The notes under the pieces: model-generated
What the model saw: the letters and a program-made list of their open reading frames with translations, nothing else
Database searches by the model: none
What the model was told of the DNA's origin: nothing
Program-made: the position numbers and the translations under genes
Source of the DNA: Dehalococcoidia bacterium
GTDB taxonomy: Bacteria; Chloroflexota; Dehalococcoidia; SZUA-161
Assembly (NCBI GenBank): GCA_011174795.1
Contig: DUEY01000009.1
Coordinates: 1 to 42,070, forward strand
Length of the DNA stretch: 42,070 nucleotides
Direction of reading: 5' to 3'
Shown here: positions 9,460 through 19,452 of the stretch, piece by piece
How positions within the stretch are numbered: the first letter of the stretch is position 1
Layout of the letters: each line of letters begins with the position of its first letter

Positions 9460-9630
9460 TAGATTCCTCCCTGTAACTGTCTATGTAGGATAGCCAATTA
9501 TTATCGTTATGGTAATTATAATACACATTTTATATAGGTATTATGGGTGCATTTATTCCGTATTTACCCGATCAATCTTATCAGGTATCTTGAAAATAAG
9601 CAAGCATACGCTCGCTCAAAGGAGGTTATG

Positions 9631-10131
9631 ATGCAAACCCGTTCGCTCAATCAAATACTAGAAGGACGTCGCAGTCAGCCAAATCAGCTTATCGAAGTGC
9701 TCCAAGACGTTCAGAAAAACTACGGCTACATTTCCGAAGAGACCATGCAATCCGTGTCCCATAGTCTCGGCGTACCGCTTATAGAAGTCTACCGAGTAGC
9801 TTCCTTCTATAAGGCATTTCGATTAAACCCATCCGGCAAGAATGTTCTCACCATGTGTATGGGCACAGCTTGTCACGTCCGTGGAGCACGTCTTCTCGTC
9901 GACCAAGCGACCTGCCAACTCGGTGTTAAAACAGGTGAGGTGACCCAAGACGGCCTTTTCTCCGTGGAACACGTCAACTGTTTGGGTGCTTGTGCTCTGG
10001 GACCAATCGTTACGGAAAATGGATCCTATTATCACCACATGACTCCTGGTAAGCTTCGAAAGCTGATCGAGACCCTCAGCCACCGCGAAAAGAAGGATAA
10101 TCAAGATGCCAATAAAAATGTCCAGGCTTAA
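9631..10131 (+). CDS. NuoE/HndA-like [2Fe-2S] thioredoxin-fold subunit
   Basis: Start ATGCAAACCCGT after AAGGAGG. LIEVLQDVQKNYGYISEETMQSVS, CMGTACHVRGA, VEHVNCLGACALGP cysteine motifs. Confidence 0.88.
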   Translation: MQTRSLNQILEGRRSQPNQLIEVLQDVQKNYGYISEETMQSVSHSLGVPLIEVYRVASFYKAFRLNPSGKNVLTMCMGTACHVRGARLLVDQATCQLGVKTGEVTQDGLFSVEHVNCLGACALGPIVTENGSYYHHMTPGKLRKLIETLSHREKKDNQDANKNVQA

Positions 10132-11971
10132 TAGTATCCGCGAAGTGGAGCACCTTCGCGAATGGCTTCGCGAGCAACGAAAAAATATTACCACTACGGT
10201 GATGGTGTGCGGAGGAACCGGCTGTCGGGCCTCGAGGTCCCAAGCAGTCATTGACGCTATAGGAGATGAATTATCCAGACAAGGACTAAACCCGAGCGTG
10301 CGTCTGTGTGTCACCGGATGCCATGGTTTTTGTGAGCAAGGGCCCGTCGTTATTATCGAGCCCGGCAATATATTTTATTGCCATGTCTCGCCGGATGACG
10401 CCTTCGAGATCGTCTACCAGACTGTAATGAATGAAGAGATAATCGAGCGACTGCTTTACACGGACCCGGTTTCTGGCAAGAAAGTTCGAACTGAATCGGA
10501 GATTCCCTTTTATCAGGCTCAGGACCGGCAGATCTTGTCCCAGAATCGCATGGTTGATCCCTGCTCGATCGAGGACTACATAGTAGTTGGTGGATATTCC
10601 GCTCTTCCTAAAGCGCTTAATGGCATGACCCCCGCAGATGTCATCAATGAAATCAAGTCCTCAGGGTTGCGGGGGCGTGGTGGTGGTGGCTTCCCAGCTG
10701 GACGAAAATGGGAAGAATGCTGGGAAGCACCTGATAATGAGAAGTACGTTATATGCAACGCTGATGAGGGCGACCCCGGGGCTTATATGGACCGGTGCAT
10801 ACTTGAGGGTAATCCGCACCTCGTTTTAGAAGGTATGATGATTGGCGCCTGGGCCATCGCTGCCCAGAAGGGATATATCTATGTCCGCAACGAATATCCG
10901 CTCGCGGTTAAGCATTCCCTGATTGCAGTCGAGCAAGCCCGCGAACTCGGACTCCTCGGCGAAAATATACTGGGCTCGTCTTTCTCGTTCGACGTCGATA
11001 TCGCCAGAGGCGGAGGAGCCTTCGTCTGTGGAGAATCAACAGCACTTATGGCTTCCATAGAAGGCAAAGTCGGCGAGCCTCGAGCCAAGGACGTCCATAC
11101 CGTAGTGGACGGGCTCTATCACAAGCCAACGACCCTCAACAACGTCGAGACCTGGGCCAACGTCCCATCCATCATCCTGAACGGTTCGTCATGGTTTGCC
11201 TCGAAAGGTACACAGAATAGCAAGGGAACCAAGATTCTCGCTCTAACCGGCCGCATTAAGAACACGGGCCTGGTCGAAATCGCCATGGGCACGCCAATCC
11301 ACGATGTAGTGTTTAACATAGGCGGTGGCGCGGTCAATGGTAATCTAATTAAGGCGGTTCAGACCGGCGGACCATCAGGCGGATGTCTTCCGGTTGATAA
11401 GTTCGACCTTGCGGTAGACTTCGATGTGCTTTCTGAAGCTGGCTCTATGGTCGGTTCAGGTGGCATGGTGGTAATGGACGAAGAGACTTGCATGGTGGAC
11501 GTCGCAAAGTATTTCCTGGAATTTCTGCAGGATGAGTCGTGCGGCAAATGCGTACCCTGCCGGCTGGGGATTGACCGCATGCTTGAGATAATTACTGACA
11601 TTACCGAAGGACGTGGGACACCGGAGCAGCTTGACCTCCTAGAGGAGTTGGCCGATACAGTTGCCCAGACCTCCCTGTGCGGTCTGGGCAAGACCGCGCC
11701 CAATCCAGTGCTTTCCACCCTGCGTTATTTCCGCTCAGAATACGAGGTACATATAAACGAAAAGAGATGTCCAGCCGGGGTGTGCAAGGCTCTGATTACA
11801 TACCAGATTGATCCCGACAAGTGTACGGGCTGCGGTGTCTGTCTGAAAGGATGCGTGTACAATGCTATTACTGGCACAAAAAAACAGGTGCACGTAATTG
11901 ACACCCAACTCTGTGAAAAATGTGGAATCTGCCGGAGTGAGTGCAAGTTTGATGCAATTCGAGTCGTCTGA
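10106..11971 (+). CDS. NuoF/HndC-like NADH-binding flavoprotein subunit with N-terminal thioredoxin-like Fd and C-terminal 2x[4Fe-4S] domain
   Basis: SGLRGRGGGGFPAGRKWE, CNADEGDPGAYMDR, ESCGKCVPCRLG...C; C-terminal CTGCGVCLKGC and CEKCGICRSEC. Confidence 0.9.
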   Translation: MPIKMSRLNSIREVEHLREWLREQRKNITTTVMVCGGTGCRASRSQAVIDAIGDELSRQGLNPSVRLCVTGCHGFCEQGPVVIIEPGNIFYCHVSPDDAFEIVYQTVMNEEIIERLLYTDPVSGKKVRTESEIPFYQAQDRQILSQNRMVDPCSIEDYIVVGGYSALPKALNGMTPADVINEIKSSGLRGRGGGGFPAGRKWEECWEAPDNEKYVICNADEGDPGAYMDRCILEGNPHLVLEGMMIGAWAIAAQKGYIYVRNEYPLAVKHSLIAVEQARELGLLGENILGSSFSFDVDIARGGGAFVCGESTALMASIEGKVGEPRAKDVHTVVDGLYHKPTTLNNVETWANVPSIILNGSSWFASKGTQNSKGTKILALTGRIKNTGLVEIAMGTPIHDVVFNIGGGAVNGNLIKAVQTGGPSGGCLPVDKFDLAVDFDVLSEAGSMVGSGGMVVMDEETCMVDVAKYFLEFLQDESCGKCVPCRLGIDRMLEIITDITEGRGTPEQLDLLEELADTVAQTSLCGLGKTAPNPVLSTLRYFRSEYEVHINEKRCPAGVCKALITYQIDPDKCTGCGVCLKGCVYNAITGTKKQVHVIDTQLCEKCGICRSECKFDAIRVV

Positions 11972-11988
11972 GAAAGCGAGAGGTCAAG

Positions 11989-12675
11989 ATGCTGCAATAT
12001 GTTAACGTTAATATAGACGGGGCTATCATTCGCGCAATCAAGGGAACCAGTGTACTCGACACCGCGCTCGAATACGGCATCTGCATTCCACATCTGTGTC
12101 ATGTCCCTTACCTGACTGATATCGGTGCGTGCCGTCTGTGCATCGTTGAACACGTAGTCAACGGCCGTTCGACAGTCACCACTTCCTGCACCTTGAAGGT
12201 TGAAGAGGGCATGGTGATTAAGACTAATACAGACAAGATTCGAAAACTGCGCCATAACCTTGCGGAGCTGTTAGTAGCCCAAGCGCCCAACTCCCGAGCT
12301 ATTCAGGACATCGCCTTGCGCTGCGGAGTGAAGGAGGTCAGGTATCCATTTCGGAACGATGACTGCGTTCTATGCGGTCGCTGCGTGCGGGTTTGCGCCG
12401 AGGTCTGGAAGGCTTGTGCCATCGGCTTTGTGGGACGAGGCAAGGATCGCCATGTAGACTACCCTTTTGGCATCCGACCAGACTTCTGTAAGCAATGCGA
12501 AAGCTGCATCCAACTTTGTCCTATGACCATACCTCCCTGTGACGGTCCCATGAAACCCGGTGAGGAACGCCTATGCGGCCAATGCGAATCACAGCTTATA
12601 CTTGCTGACGAGATGGTAGGCAGCTGTGTGTTGTGTAAACTTGGCGAAGGTTTCGGTTGCGGACGTTATACCTAG
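11989..12675 (+). CDS. NuoG N-terminal/HoxU-like Fe-S subunit (no catalytic domain)
   Basis: 228 aa: plant-type [2Fe-2S] CHVPYLTDIGACRLC, [4Fe-4S] CVLCGRCVRVC and CKQCESCIQLC, plus a C-terminal Cys cluster CGQCES...CVLCKLGEGFGC. Confidence 0.85.
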   Translation: MLQYVNVNIDGAIIRAIKGTSVLDTALEYGICIPHLCHVPYLTDIGACRLCIVEHVVNGRSTVTTSCTLKVEEGMVIKTNTDKIRKLRHNLAELLVAQAPNSRAIQDIALRCGVKEVRYPFRNDDCVLCGRCVRVCAEVWKACAIGFVGRGKDRHVDYPFGIRPDFCKQCESCIQLCPMTIPPCDGPMKPGEERLCGQCESQLILADEMVGSCVLCKLGEGFGCGRYT

Positions 12676-12926
12676 GAACCCGACCGAGAATTGTCTTCAG
12701 GTAGCCTTCCTCAATACATTTAGGCAAACGAACAAAGTGTTGATACGTACATCTTGGGAAGTGCTAGGCCCAGCGTGGCCTATTCGATCCTTTATAACAC
12801 GATTACAATGTTAAAATAGCTTATATATACTAAGAGAAAACAGGGTAAACCATTAGCTAGTTTGTCTGGCCCGAATGAAATAAGCAGAGGGTAACGCTTC
12901 TCCCCTGCATAGTCCACAGGCGCTGG

Positions 12927-13415
12927 CTACCAGAGCGCAACTACAATATTGTTGATAACGGCCGCTATGGCGACCACCGCGTACGGCACCAGCAGGGTTA
13001 CAAAAACCGCCCGCCCGTAACCTCTGAAATTGAACTTGAAGCAGAGAAGCCTCGCGCCGACAGCCAGCAGCGACAGCGCGACAACAACACAAACATCGAC
13101 GAGGAACAGCCACCCCAAGCCACCCTCCCGTATCACCCATCCCGCCAGCATACCACCCTCTTCGACGTGATCCTTGCCGCTCAGCTCTAAAACTGCGTAG
13201 GTAGTGATATAGTCGAGAAGAGCCAGCAGCGCCGCCAGGGCCGGAAGCCACTGCTCACGCCAGGGCCACAGCACTCTCGAAATCGCCTCAACATTACCTT
13301 CGGCACGCCGGTCTCGCTCCACGGCAAGGTGCACCCGGTATTTCATCCACTGCCACACCGCGCCCATATAACCCTCTTTGCCTGCAATATCATCAATATC
13401 CCCCTCCCCAGCCAC
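12927..13415 (-). CDS. Small integral membrane protein (DUF5658-like topology)
   Basis: 162 aa with about three hydrophobic segments; LLDYITTYAVLE reminiscent of DUF5658-like proteins. Confidence 0.55.
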   Translation of the reverse strand: MAGEGDIDDIAGKEGYMGAVWQWMKYRVHLAVERDRRAEGNVEAISRVLWPWREQWLPALAALLALLDYITTYAVLELSGKDHVEEGGMLAGWVIREGGLGWLFLVDVCVVVALSLLAVGARLLCFKFNFRGYGRAVFVTLLVPYAVVAIAAVINNIVVALW

Positions 13416-13621
13416 AGATATGCCTCCTTTTAAAACAGATATACTTGAATTGTACGCGTAGTTTTTAAGTATAATACATCTCCTGCTTGCATTGCACCCT
13501 GACTTTCCTACTTTACCGAACGAACAATAGTAATGTGGTGTAACCCGAACCCTGTCGCTCGCCTTGACACCGCCTGCCGCCAGTGATAGGCTGCAAAAAC
13601 AAACATTGGAGATATGATAGA

Positions 13622-14428
13622 TTGCCGATTGCGAACATCAACGGAATCAACCTCTTCTATAAGGTCCACGGCCGGGGGGAGCCACTGGTTCTGATAACAG
13701 GTCTCGGAGGAGGACACGGGGCCTGGTTTTTCCAGCTGCGCTCCTTCAAGAAGCATTTCCAGTGCATCACCATGGACAACAGGGGCATTGGGAGAACGGA
13801 CAAGCCCAGCGAACACTATACCCTCCGGACGATGGCGGATGACATCGCCGGCCTCATGAACTATCTCGGCATCGATAAAGCTCATGTGGTCGGGATATCG
13901 ATGGGAGGCATGATTTCGCAGGAGGTCGCCATCAACCACCCGGAAAGGGTGAAGAAACTGGTGCTGGGTTGCACCGCCGCCACGACGAGCGGCACCGGCG
14001 GCGTCCACTCCGACTTGATGGAAGCTTTGGGTATAGGAGAGGATGCTACCGAGGCCGATATCGATACGGTCAGCTTTAAACGGATAATAAATAATGTAAT
14101 TCCCTTAGGATTCAATAAAAGGTTCTCCAAAATATTCATAGTCCCTTTTGCCAAAATCTACATGAAGCGGCTTGCGGGAGAGGGGATTGTGGGACAGTTT
14201 AAGGCGATTATGAGCCACAATACGCTGGACAGGCTGCACCTGATCAAGGCCCCGACCTTAGTGATAACTGGGACTGCGGACAGGCTGGTGCCCCCGGAAT
14301 CCTCGGATATCCTGGCGAGCCAGATACCCAATGCCAGGCTGGTCAAGGTTGAAGGCGGCTCACATTCTTTTCTCGTGGAGATGAGCAAGAGATTCAACAG
14401 GGAAGTACTTGATTTCTTAAGGGCTTAA
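13622..14428 (+). CDS. Alpha/beta hydrolase (copy 1 of tandem pair)
   Basis: TTG start inferred by alignment to the downstream paralog: (M)PIANINGINLFYKVHGRGEPLVLITGLGG; nucleophile elbow GISMGG; C-terminal GGSHSF. Confidence 0.85.
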   Translation: MPIANINGINLFYKVHGRGEPLVLITGLGGGHGAWFFQLRSFKKHFQCITMDNRGIGRTDKPSEHYTLRTMADDIAGLMNYLGIDKAHVVGISMGGMISQEVAINHPERVKKLVLGCTAATTSGTGGVHSDLMEALGIGEDATEADIDTVSFKRIINNVIPLGFNKRFSKIFIVPFAKIYMKRLAGEGIVGQFKAIMSHNTLDRLHLIKAPTLVITGTADRLVPPESSDILASQIPNARLVKVEGGSHSFLVEMSKRFNREVLDFLRA

Positions 14429-14457
14429 CCGAAGTCTGCCCTGTATAGGAGCCAGAA

Positions 14458-15270
14458 ATGCCTCAAGCTAACGTTAATGGAATCAATCTCTTCTACAAAG
14501 TACAGGGACAGGGAGAGCCGCTGGTCATGATCCAGGGCTATAGCGGAGGTCATGAGGGATGGTTCTTCCAGACCCGCGTCTTCAAAAAGCACTATAAGAC
14601 AATAACTTTCGACCCCAGGGGCATCGGCAAAAGCGAGAAGCCCAGCGAGCCCTATACAGTGAGGACAATGGCGGATGATATTATCGGCCTTATGAACCAC
14701 CTGAATATAGAAAAAGCCCACGTGCTCGGGGTATCACTGGGAGGCATCGTTGCGCAGGAACTGGCAATCAACTACCCGCAGCGGCTGATGAAGCTCGTCC
14801 TGGCAAGCACAACAACCGGTGAAGAGAATACCAGCGATATCCACCCGGAACTGCTGCAGGCACTGGGCGTCGAGGTGGGCGCCACGGAGCTTGATGCTGA
14901 AAGCGTCGATTTCATCAAGGCGATGGACACGATTATCACCCTGGCCTTCAGCAAGAAGCTCTACAGGATGTTCTGTCTGCCCATGGCCAGGCTGCAAATA
15001 AAACGCGTTGGAATAGAGGGCCATCGCAGGCAAATGGAGGCGGTATCGGGGCACAGTACGCTGGACAGATTACACCTCATCGAGGCCCCGACACTGGTGA
15101 TAACGGGCACCGAGGACAAGATAGTGTCGCCCCGCTCCTCGGAGACGATAGCGAGCCTCATACCCAACGCCAAGCTGGTCAAGATCGAGGGAGGCTCGCA
15201 CGCCATGCTGATAGAGATGCGGGGCAGATTCAATCAGGAGATAATGGATTTTTTAGGCAACAGCCAATAA
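14458..15270 (+). CDS. Alpha/beta hydrolase (copy 2 of tandem pair)
   Basis: MPQANVNGINLFYKVQGQGEPLVMIQGYSGG; nucleophile elbow GVSLGG; C-terminal GGSHAM. Confidence 0.88.
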   Translation: MPQANVNGINLFYKVQGQGEPLVMIQGYSGGHEGWFFQTRVFKKHYKTITFDPRGIGKSEKPSEPYTVRTMADDIIGLMNHLNIEKAHVLGVSLGGIVAQELAINYPQRLMKLVLASTTTGEENTSDIHPELLQALGVEVGATELDAESVDFIKAMDTIITLAFSKKLYRMFCLPMARLQIKRVGIEGHRRQMEAVSGHSTLDRLHLIEAPTLVITGTEDKIVSPRSSETIASLIPNAKLVKIEGGSHAMLIEMRGRFNQEIMDFLGNSQ

Positions 15271-15369
15271 CGATGACTCAGCCCGAATAACACAAACTCA
15301 TATCTTTCAGGCTGAGCCAGCCTGGAATTTAACCGATCCTAAATTCCGACCGTCTATGCTCTTGTTTCG

Positions 15370-15621
15370 CTACTTGCGTTCAAGAATCTCGGCAAGCCCA
15401 GCCAGGACGCCGCCACCTAATATTGCGAAGAACAAGCCCTGGAGGAACTCTGAGAATCTGAGACTCCCCGATGCTCCCTCCCAGCCCACGGCGGCCAATA
15501 TTCCCCAGAGCAAGCCAACGATGACCGCAGCTATTGCTCCCCATTTGAGCAGCTTAAGGACGGTGAACTTAAAGGTAACCTCTTTCTCCTCTTCCATCTT
15601 CTTCTCTCCTTTTGCCGGCAT
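15370..15621 (-). CDS. Small membrane protein, unknown function
   Basis: About 83 aa, two hydrophobic segments (WGAIAAVIVGLLWGILAAV; FLQGLFFAILGGGVLAGLAEIL). Confidence 0.5.
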   Translation of the reverse strand: MPAKGEKKMEEEKEVTFKFTVLKLLKWGAIAAVIVGLLWGILAAVGWEGASGSLRFSEFLQGLFFAILGGGVLAGLAEILERK

Positions 15622-15827
15622 GTAGCACCTCCTTGCCGTATTGAGCTCCTCCGTGGCTCACCATACTGTTTGTTTGGGTAATATACTACATTAGGCATAT
15701 AAAAAGCAATATACAAAAGTACCTGAAAATGAATTATGTTCGACGAATTTCGTAGGGGCTTGAAAACAGGGGGGCATTGCCTGTATCCTAATGGCATGAT
15801 TGACGAAAGTCAATAAAAATAGTAATA

Positions 15828-15861
15828 TAAGGTATACGGAAAACGGTTTCCGTATACCTTA
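15828..15861. promoter_or_regulatory. Perfect 15-bp inverted repeat just upstream of the ferredoxin/hisH operon
   Basis: TAAGGTATACGGAAA-ACGG-TTTCCGTATACCTTA, ending 12 nt before the ATG at 15874. Confidence 0.7.
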
Positions 15862-15873
15862 GGATATTGAAGC

Positions 15874-16323
15874 ATGAAAAAGATATACGTCAGAGAAGAG
15901 GTCTGTATGGGCTGCGGTCTTTGCCGTGTCTATTGCCAGACGGAACATTCCCGCTCCAAGGACATAATAAAAGCGTTCAAGCGGGAGACGCCCCGTCCAC
16001 TGCCACGCATCCGCGTGGAGAGAAACGGTGAGACCTGCTTCTCGATTCAATGCCGCCATTGCGACGAGCCGGTATGCGTCTACTCTTGCCTGACTGGCGC
16101 CATGCGCAAGGATCCCGCAAGCGGTACCGTAACCATCGATGCCGATAGATGTACGGGCTGCTGGACATGCATCCTCGTTTGCCCCTACGGAGCATTGACG
16201 AGGGATGAGAACAGGAAGGCTGTCGCCAAGTGCGACCTTTGTCCCGACCAGGAAGTGCCCGTCTGTGTGGCTAACTGCCCCAACGAAGCGCTGGTATTGA
16301 CTATAGAGGAGATAGCTCATTGA
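15874..16323 (+). CDS. 4Fe-4S dicluster ferredoxin-like protein (DmsB/CooF type)
   Basis: CMGCGLCRVYC, CRHCDEPVCVYSC, CTGCWTCILVCPYGAL, CDLCPDQEVPVCVANCPNEAL. Confidence 0.9.
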   Translation: MKKIYVREEVCMGCGLCRVYCQTEHSRSKDIIKAFKRETPRPLPRIRVERNGETCFSIQCRHCDEPVCVYSCLTGAMRKDPASGTVTIDADRCTGCWTCILVCPYGALTRDENRKAVAKCDLCPDQEVPVCVANCPNEALVLTIEEIAH

Positions 16324-16937
16324 TTGCCGTTATCGATTATGGCGCGGGAAATCTGCGCAGCGTCACCAATGCGTTGAACACGCTTGGGTGCCCGCATAAG
16401 GTGACCAGTGAACCAGGCGATGTCCTCAACGCCACCGCGGTTATTTTTCCCGGGGTCGGCGCCGCCGCCGAGACTATGAATAACCTGCGACAATATGGGC
16501 TGGATAACGCTATACAACAGGCAATACACCAGTCCCTGCCCTTTCTCGCCATCTGCGTGGGGATGCAGGTACTGCTCTCTACCACCGAGGAGAATGGCTT
16601 GAACAAGTGCCTGGGAGTGATACCGGGAACGGTGAGAAAACTGCCCCCGGGGCTCAAGGTGCCTCACATGGGCTGGAATCAGGTGAAGCAGAGAAATGAA
16701 CACCCCATCTTCGACGGCATCCCGGATGAGGCGAATTTCTACTTCGTCCACAGCTATTACGCCGACCCCGATGACTCCAGCGTTGTGGGCGGTACCACAG
16801 ACTATGGAGTTCCGCTATGCAGTGTAATACTCCGTGATAACCTGGTGGCGACCCAGTTCCATCCCGAGAAAAGCGGCGAACTCGGTCTCAAGATGTACCA
16901 CAATTTCCTGAAAATAGCGGGGCTCAGGGGTAACTAG
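16320..16937 (+). CDS. hisH: Imidazole glycerol phosphate synthase glutamine amidotransferase subunit HisH
   Basis: IDYGAGNLRSVTNAL, FPGVGAAAETM, AICVGMQVLL, KVPHMGWN, QFHPEKSGELG; TTG start overlapping the upstream stop. Confidence 0.9.
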   Translation: MIAVIDYGAGNLRSVTNALNTLGCPHKVTSEPGDVLNATAVIFPGVGAAAETMNNLRQYGLDNAIQQAIHQSLPFLAICVGMQVLLSTTEENGLNKCLGVIPGTVRKLPPGLKVPHMGWNQVKQRNEHPIFDGIPDEANFYFVHSYYADPDDSSVVGGTTDYGVPLCSVILRDNLVATQFHPEKSGELGLKMYHNFLKIAGLRGN

Positions 16938-16938
16938 C

Positions 16939-18276
16939 ATGGCAAAAGCCAGAACGTTAAAGACCAAATACCTGATTATAGGGAATTCCGCCGGGGGCAT
17001 TGGAGCCGCCGAAGCGATACGCGAGGTGGACAAGGCGGGCTCCATTACCATTGTCTCAGATGAGCCCTACCACTGCTATTCCCGTCCCCTCATCGCCAAG
17101 TATCTAACTGGAGAGCGAACCTTCGAGGGAATGCTCTTCCGCCCGCTCGATTTCTACGAGCAGAACGCCATTGATGCCAGGCTCGGCCACACGGTGACCG
17201 GCCTGGGACTTGATAAGCGCACCGCTGCACTTGAAAGCGGCGAGCGTATCACATGGGAGAGGCTCCTCATCGCCAGCGGCGGGGTGCCTATAGTACCCGA
17301 TACCACCGGCCTGGATAAAAGAGGCGTATTCAACTTCATTAGCCTCGACGATGCCAGGGCGATCAGTGAGCTGGTGGATAGCGCCACCAAGGCTGTCGTC
17401 ATCGGCGGTGGACTCATCGGGATCAGCGCAACGGAGGCTTTGAGCAAACGGGGGCTCGAGGTCACGGTTGTGGAAATGAAGGACAGAATCCTCAATACCA
17501 TCCTCGATGAAGAGGCATCACGGATGGCTGCGGAGACACTTGAGAATGCCGGTATCCGCGTGATCACCGACAATACCGTGGCCGAGATCATGGGTAAAGA
17601 CTGGGTATCGAGCGTCGTGCTGAGCGATGGAGAGGAGATTCCCTGCAGTCTGCTGGTGGTCGCCATCGGGGTCCTACCGCGTATTGACCTTGTACAGGGC
17701 GCTGATATCAAGGTTAACCGCGGCATCGTGGTAGACCGTACCATGGCTACGAACTACCCCGACGTTTACGCCTGCGGAGACGTCTCCGAAGCCTATGACT
17801 TTGTCCTCGATACCAATCGGCTCACCCCTATCTGGCCTAACGCCCATATCGGAGGCAGGGTAGCGGGCTATAACATGGCCGGCGTCAGGACCGAATATCC
17901 CGGTGGTACAGCCATGAACTCACTCAACTACTTCGGGCTCGACATCGCAGCAGCCGGCATAGCAACACCACCAGAGAAAAATGTCTATGAATGTGTCAGC
18001 AGGAGAGAGGACGGCACCTATAAGAAGCTGGTTATGAAAGACGACATCATATTAGGCATGGTCTGTATAGGTGATATAGAAAAGTCCGGCATACTCTACA
18101 GCCTGATGAAGGATAGGGTTAACGTGCGCAAATTCAAAGGGGCCCTTTTGGCGGATAATTTCGGCCTCGTGTCACTGCCTCGCAGGTTGTGGCGGGAACG
18201 GCTGGGGGCGCCACAGCCGGAGCAGGTTGTCGAACTACCAGAAGAAGAGGAAATGGAAGACGTAATGGATGAATAA
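16939..18276 (+). CDS. FAD/NAD(P)-dependent oxidoreductase (NADH oxidase / nitrite reductase-like class)
   Basis: IIGNSAGGIGAAEAIREVD, AVVIGGGLIGISATEALSKRGLEVTVVE, VYACGDVSEAYD. Confidence 0.85.
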   Translation: MAKARTLKTKYLIIGNSAGGIGAAEAIREVDKAGSITIVSDEPYHCYSRPLIAKYLTGERTFEGMLFRPLDFYEQNAIDARLGHTVTGLGLDKRTAALESGERITWERLLIASGGVPIVPDTTGLDKRGVFNFISLDDARAISELVDSATKAVVIGGGLIGISATEALSKRGLEVTVVEMKDRILNTILDEEASRMAAETLENAGIRVITDNTVAEIMGKDWVSSVVLSDGEEIPCSLLVVAIGVLPRIDLVQGADIKVNRGIVVDRTMATNYPDVYACGDVSEAYDFVLDTNRLTPIWPNAHIGGRVAGYNMAGVRTEYPGGTAMNSLNYFGLDIAAAGIATPPEKNVYECVSRREDGTYKKLVMKDDIILGMVCIGDIEKSGILYSLMKDRVNVRKFKGALLADNFGLVSLPRRLWRERLGAPQPEQVVELPEEEEMEDVMDE

Positions 18277-18300
18277 CGATTACGCGACAGAGTAGTGATA

Positions 18301-19452
18301 ATGAAAGAGTTAAGCAAGATAAATAATCCCTATTCCGAAGGTAAGGTGATAGACGCCTGCTCCATTTTCGGAGCGATGGATACATCAGGAAAGCGCTTCG
18401 CGGGCGACGGCGTGATAAAGGCTATCGCCAACATGCATTTCCGTGGCAATGGGCTCGGAGGCGGATTTGCGATCTACGGCCTATATCCGGAGTATCGCGA
18501 GCACTACGCCTTTCACATAATGTACCTCAGCAAGGAAGCAAAGTTAGAGGTTGAATCATTCCTCGAACAGCGCTTCCGCGTCGAAGTGTCCGAGGAGGTG
18601 CCGACCCGACATACGCCTGCCATCGTCAACCCGCCCCTCGTCTGGCGCTACTTCATCAACGTCGACGCGCAGAAGTATGACTTCAAGTCAGACGACGACT
18701 ATGTCGTGGATAGAGTTATGGAGATCAACACCGGTATCAAGGACTCCTTTGTCTTCTCAAGCGGCAAGAATATGGGGGTGTTCAAGGGAGTAGGTTATCC
18801 CGAAGAGCTCGCCGAATACTTCTGTATCGAGCAGTATGAGGGCTACCTGTGGACAGCCCACGGCAGGTTTCCAACAAATACCCCGGGCTGGTGGGGCGGG
18901 GCTCATCCCTTCAACATCCTGGACTGGACCGTGATTCATAACGGTGAGATATCCTCCTACGGGACGAATCGTCGCTACCTCGAGGGGTTTGGCTATCATT
19001 GCACCATGCAGACCGATACCGAGGTGGTAGCCTACGCCATCGACCTCCTGATACGGAGGCATAACCTTCCCATCGAGATAGCGGCCAGGATACTGGCACC
19101 GCCCTTCTGGGACGATATCGAGCGCAGACCGGTACGTGAGCAGAAGCTGCTTCGTGCGCTGCGCCAGGTATACGGCAGCCTGCTGCTGAACGGCCCTTTC
19201 ACCGTAGTAATAGCCCACCAGGGCGAGATGATCGGGCTCACCGACAGGATCAGGCTGCGTCCTCTTACCGTGGGAACGAAGGGCTCCATGCTCTATCTCT
19301 CCTCTGAGGAGTCTGCCATTCGCCTGGTATGCCCCGACCTGGAGCGGGCCTGGATTCCAATGGGTGGCGAGCCCATAGTGGGCAGCCTGGAGAGGCCCCT
19401 CGTACCCAGAGAAGTTGCGATAGCAGGAGAACCGCACCCCGATGTTAACTAA
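18301..19452 (+). CDS. Glutamate synthase glutamine amidotransferase (class II) domain protein, split GOGAT
   Basis: [14 protein letters not shown] (class II Cys near N-terminus), [45 protein letters not shown]. Confidence 0.85.
   Translation: MKELSKINNPYSEGKVIDACSIFGAMDTSGKRFAGDGVIKAIANMHFRGNGLGGGFAIYGLYPEYREHYAFHIMYLSKEAKLEVESFLEQRFRVEVSEEVPTRHTPAIVNPPLVWRYFINVDAQKYDFKSDDDYVVDRVMEINTGIKDSFVFSSGKNMGVFKGVGYPEELAEYFCIEQYEGYLWTAHGRFPTNTPGWWGGAHPFNILDWTVIHNGEISSYGTNRRYLEGFGYHCTMQTDTEVVAYAIDLLIRRHNLPIEIAARILAPPFWDDIERRPVREQKLLRALRQVYGSLLLNGPFTVVIAHQGEMIGLTDRIRLRPLTVGTKGSMLYLSSEESAIRLVCPDLERAWIPMGGEPIVGSLERPLVPREVAIAGEPHPDVN

Noticed and set aside
12676-12926. Possible remnant of a hydrogenase or FDH catalytic gene after the NuoG-like gene
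   Set aside because: No recognisable catalytic motif in any frame; only a 62-aa ORF overlapping the end of the upstream gene.
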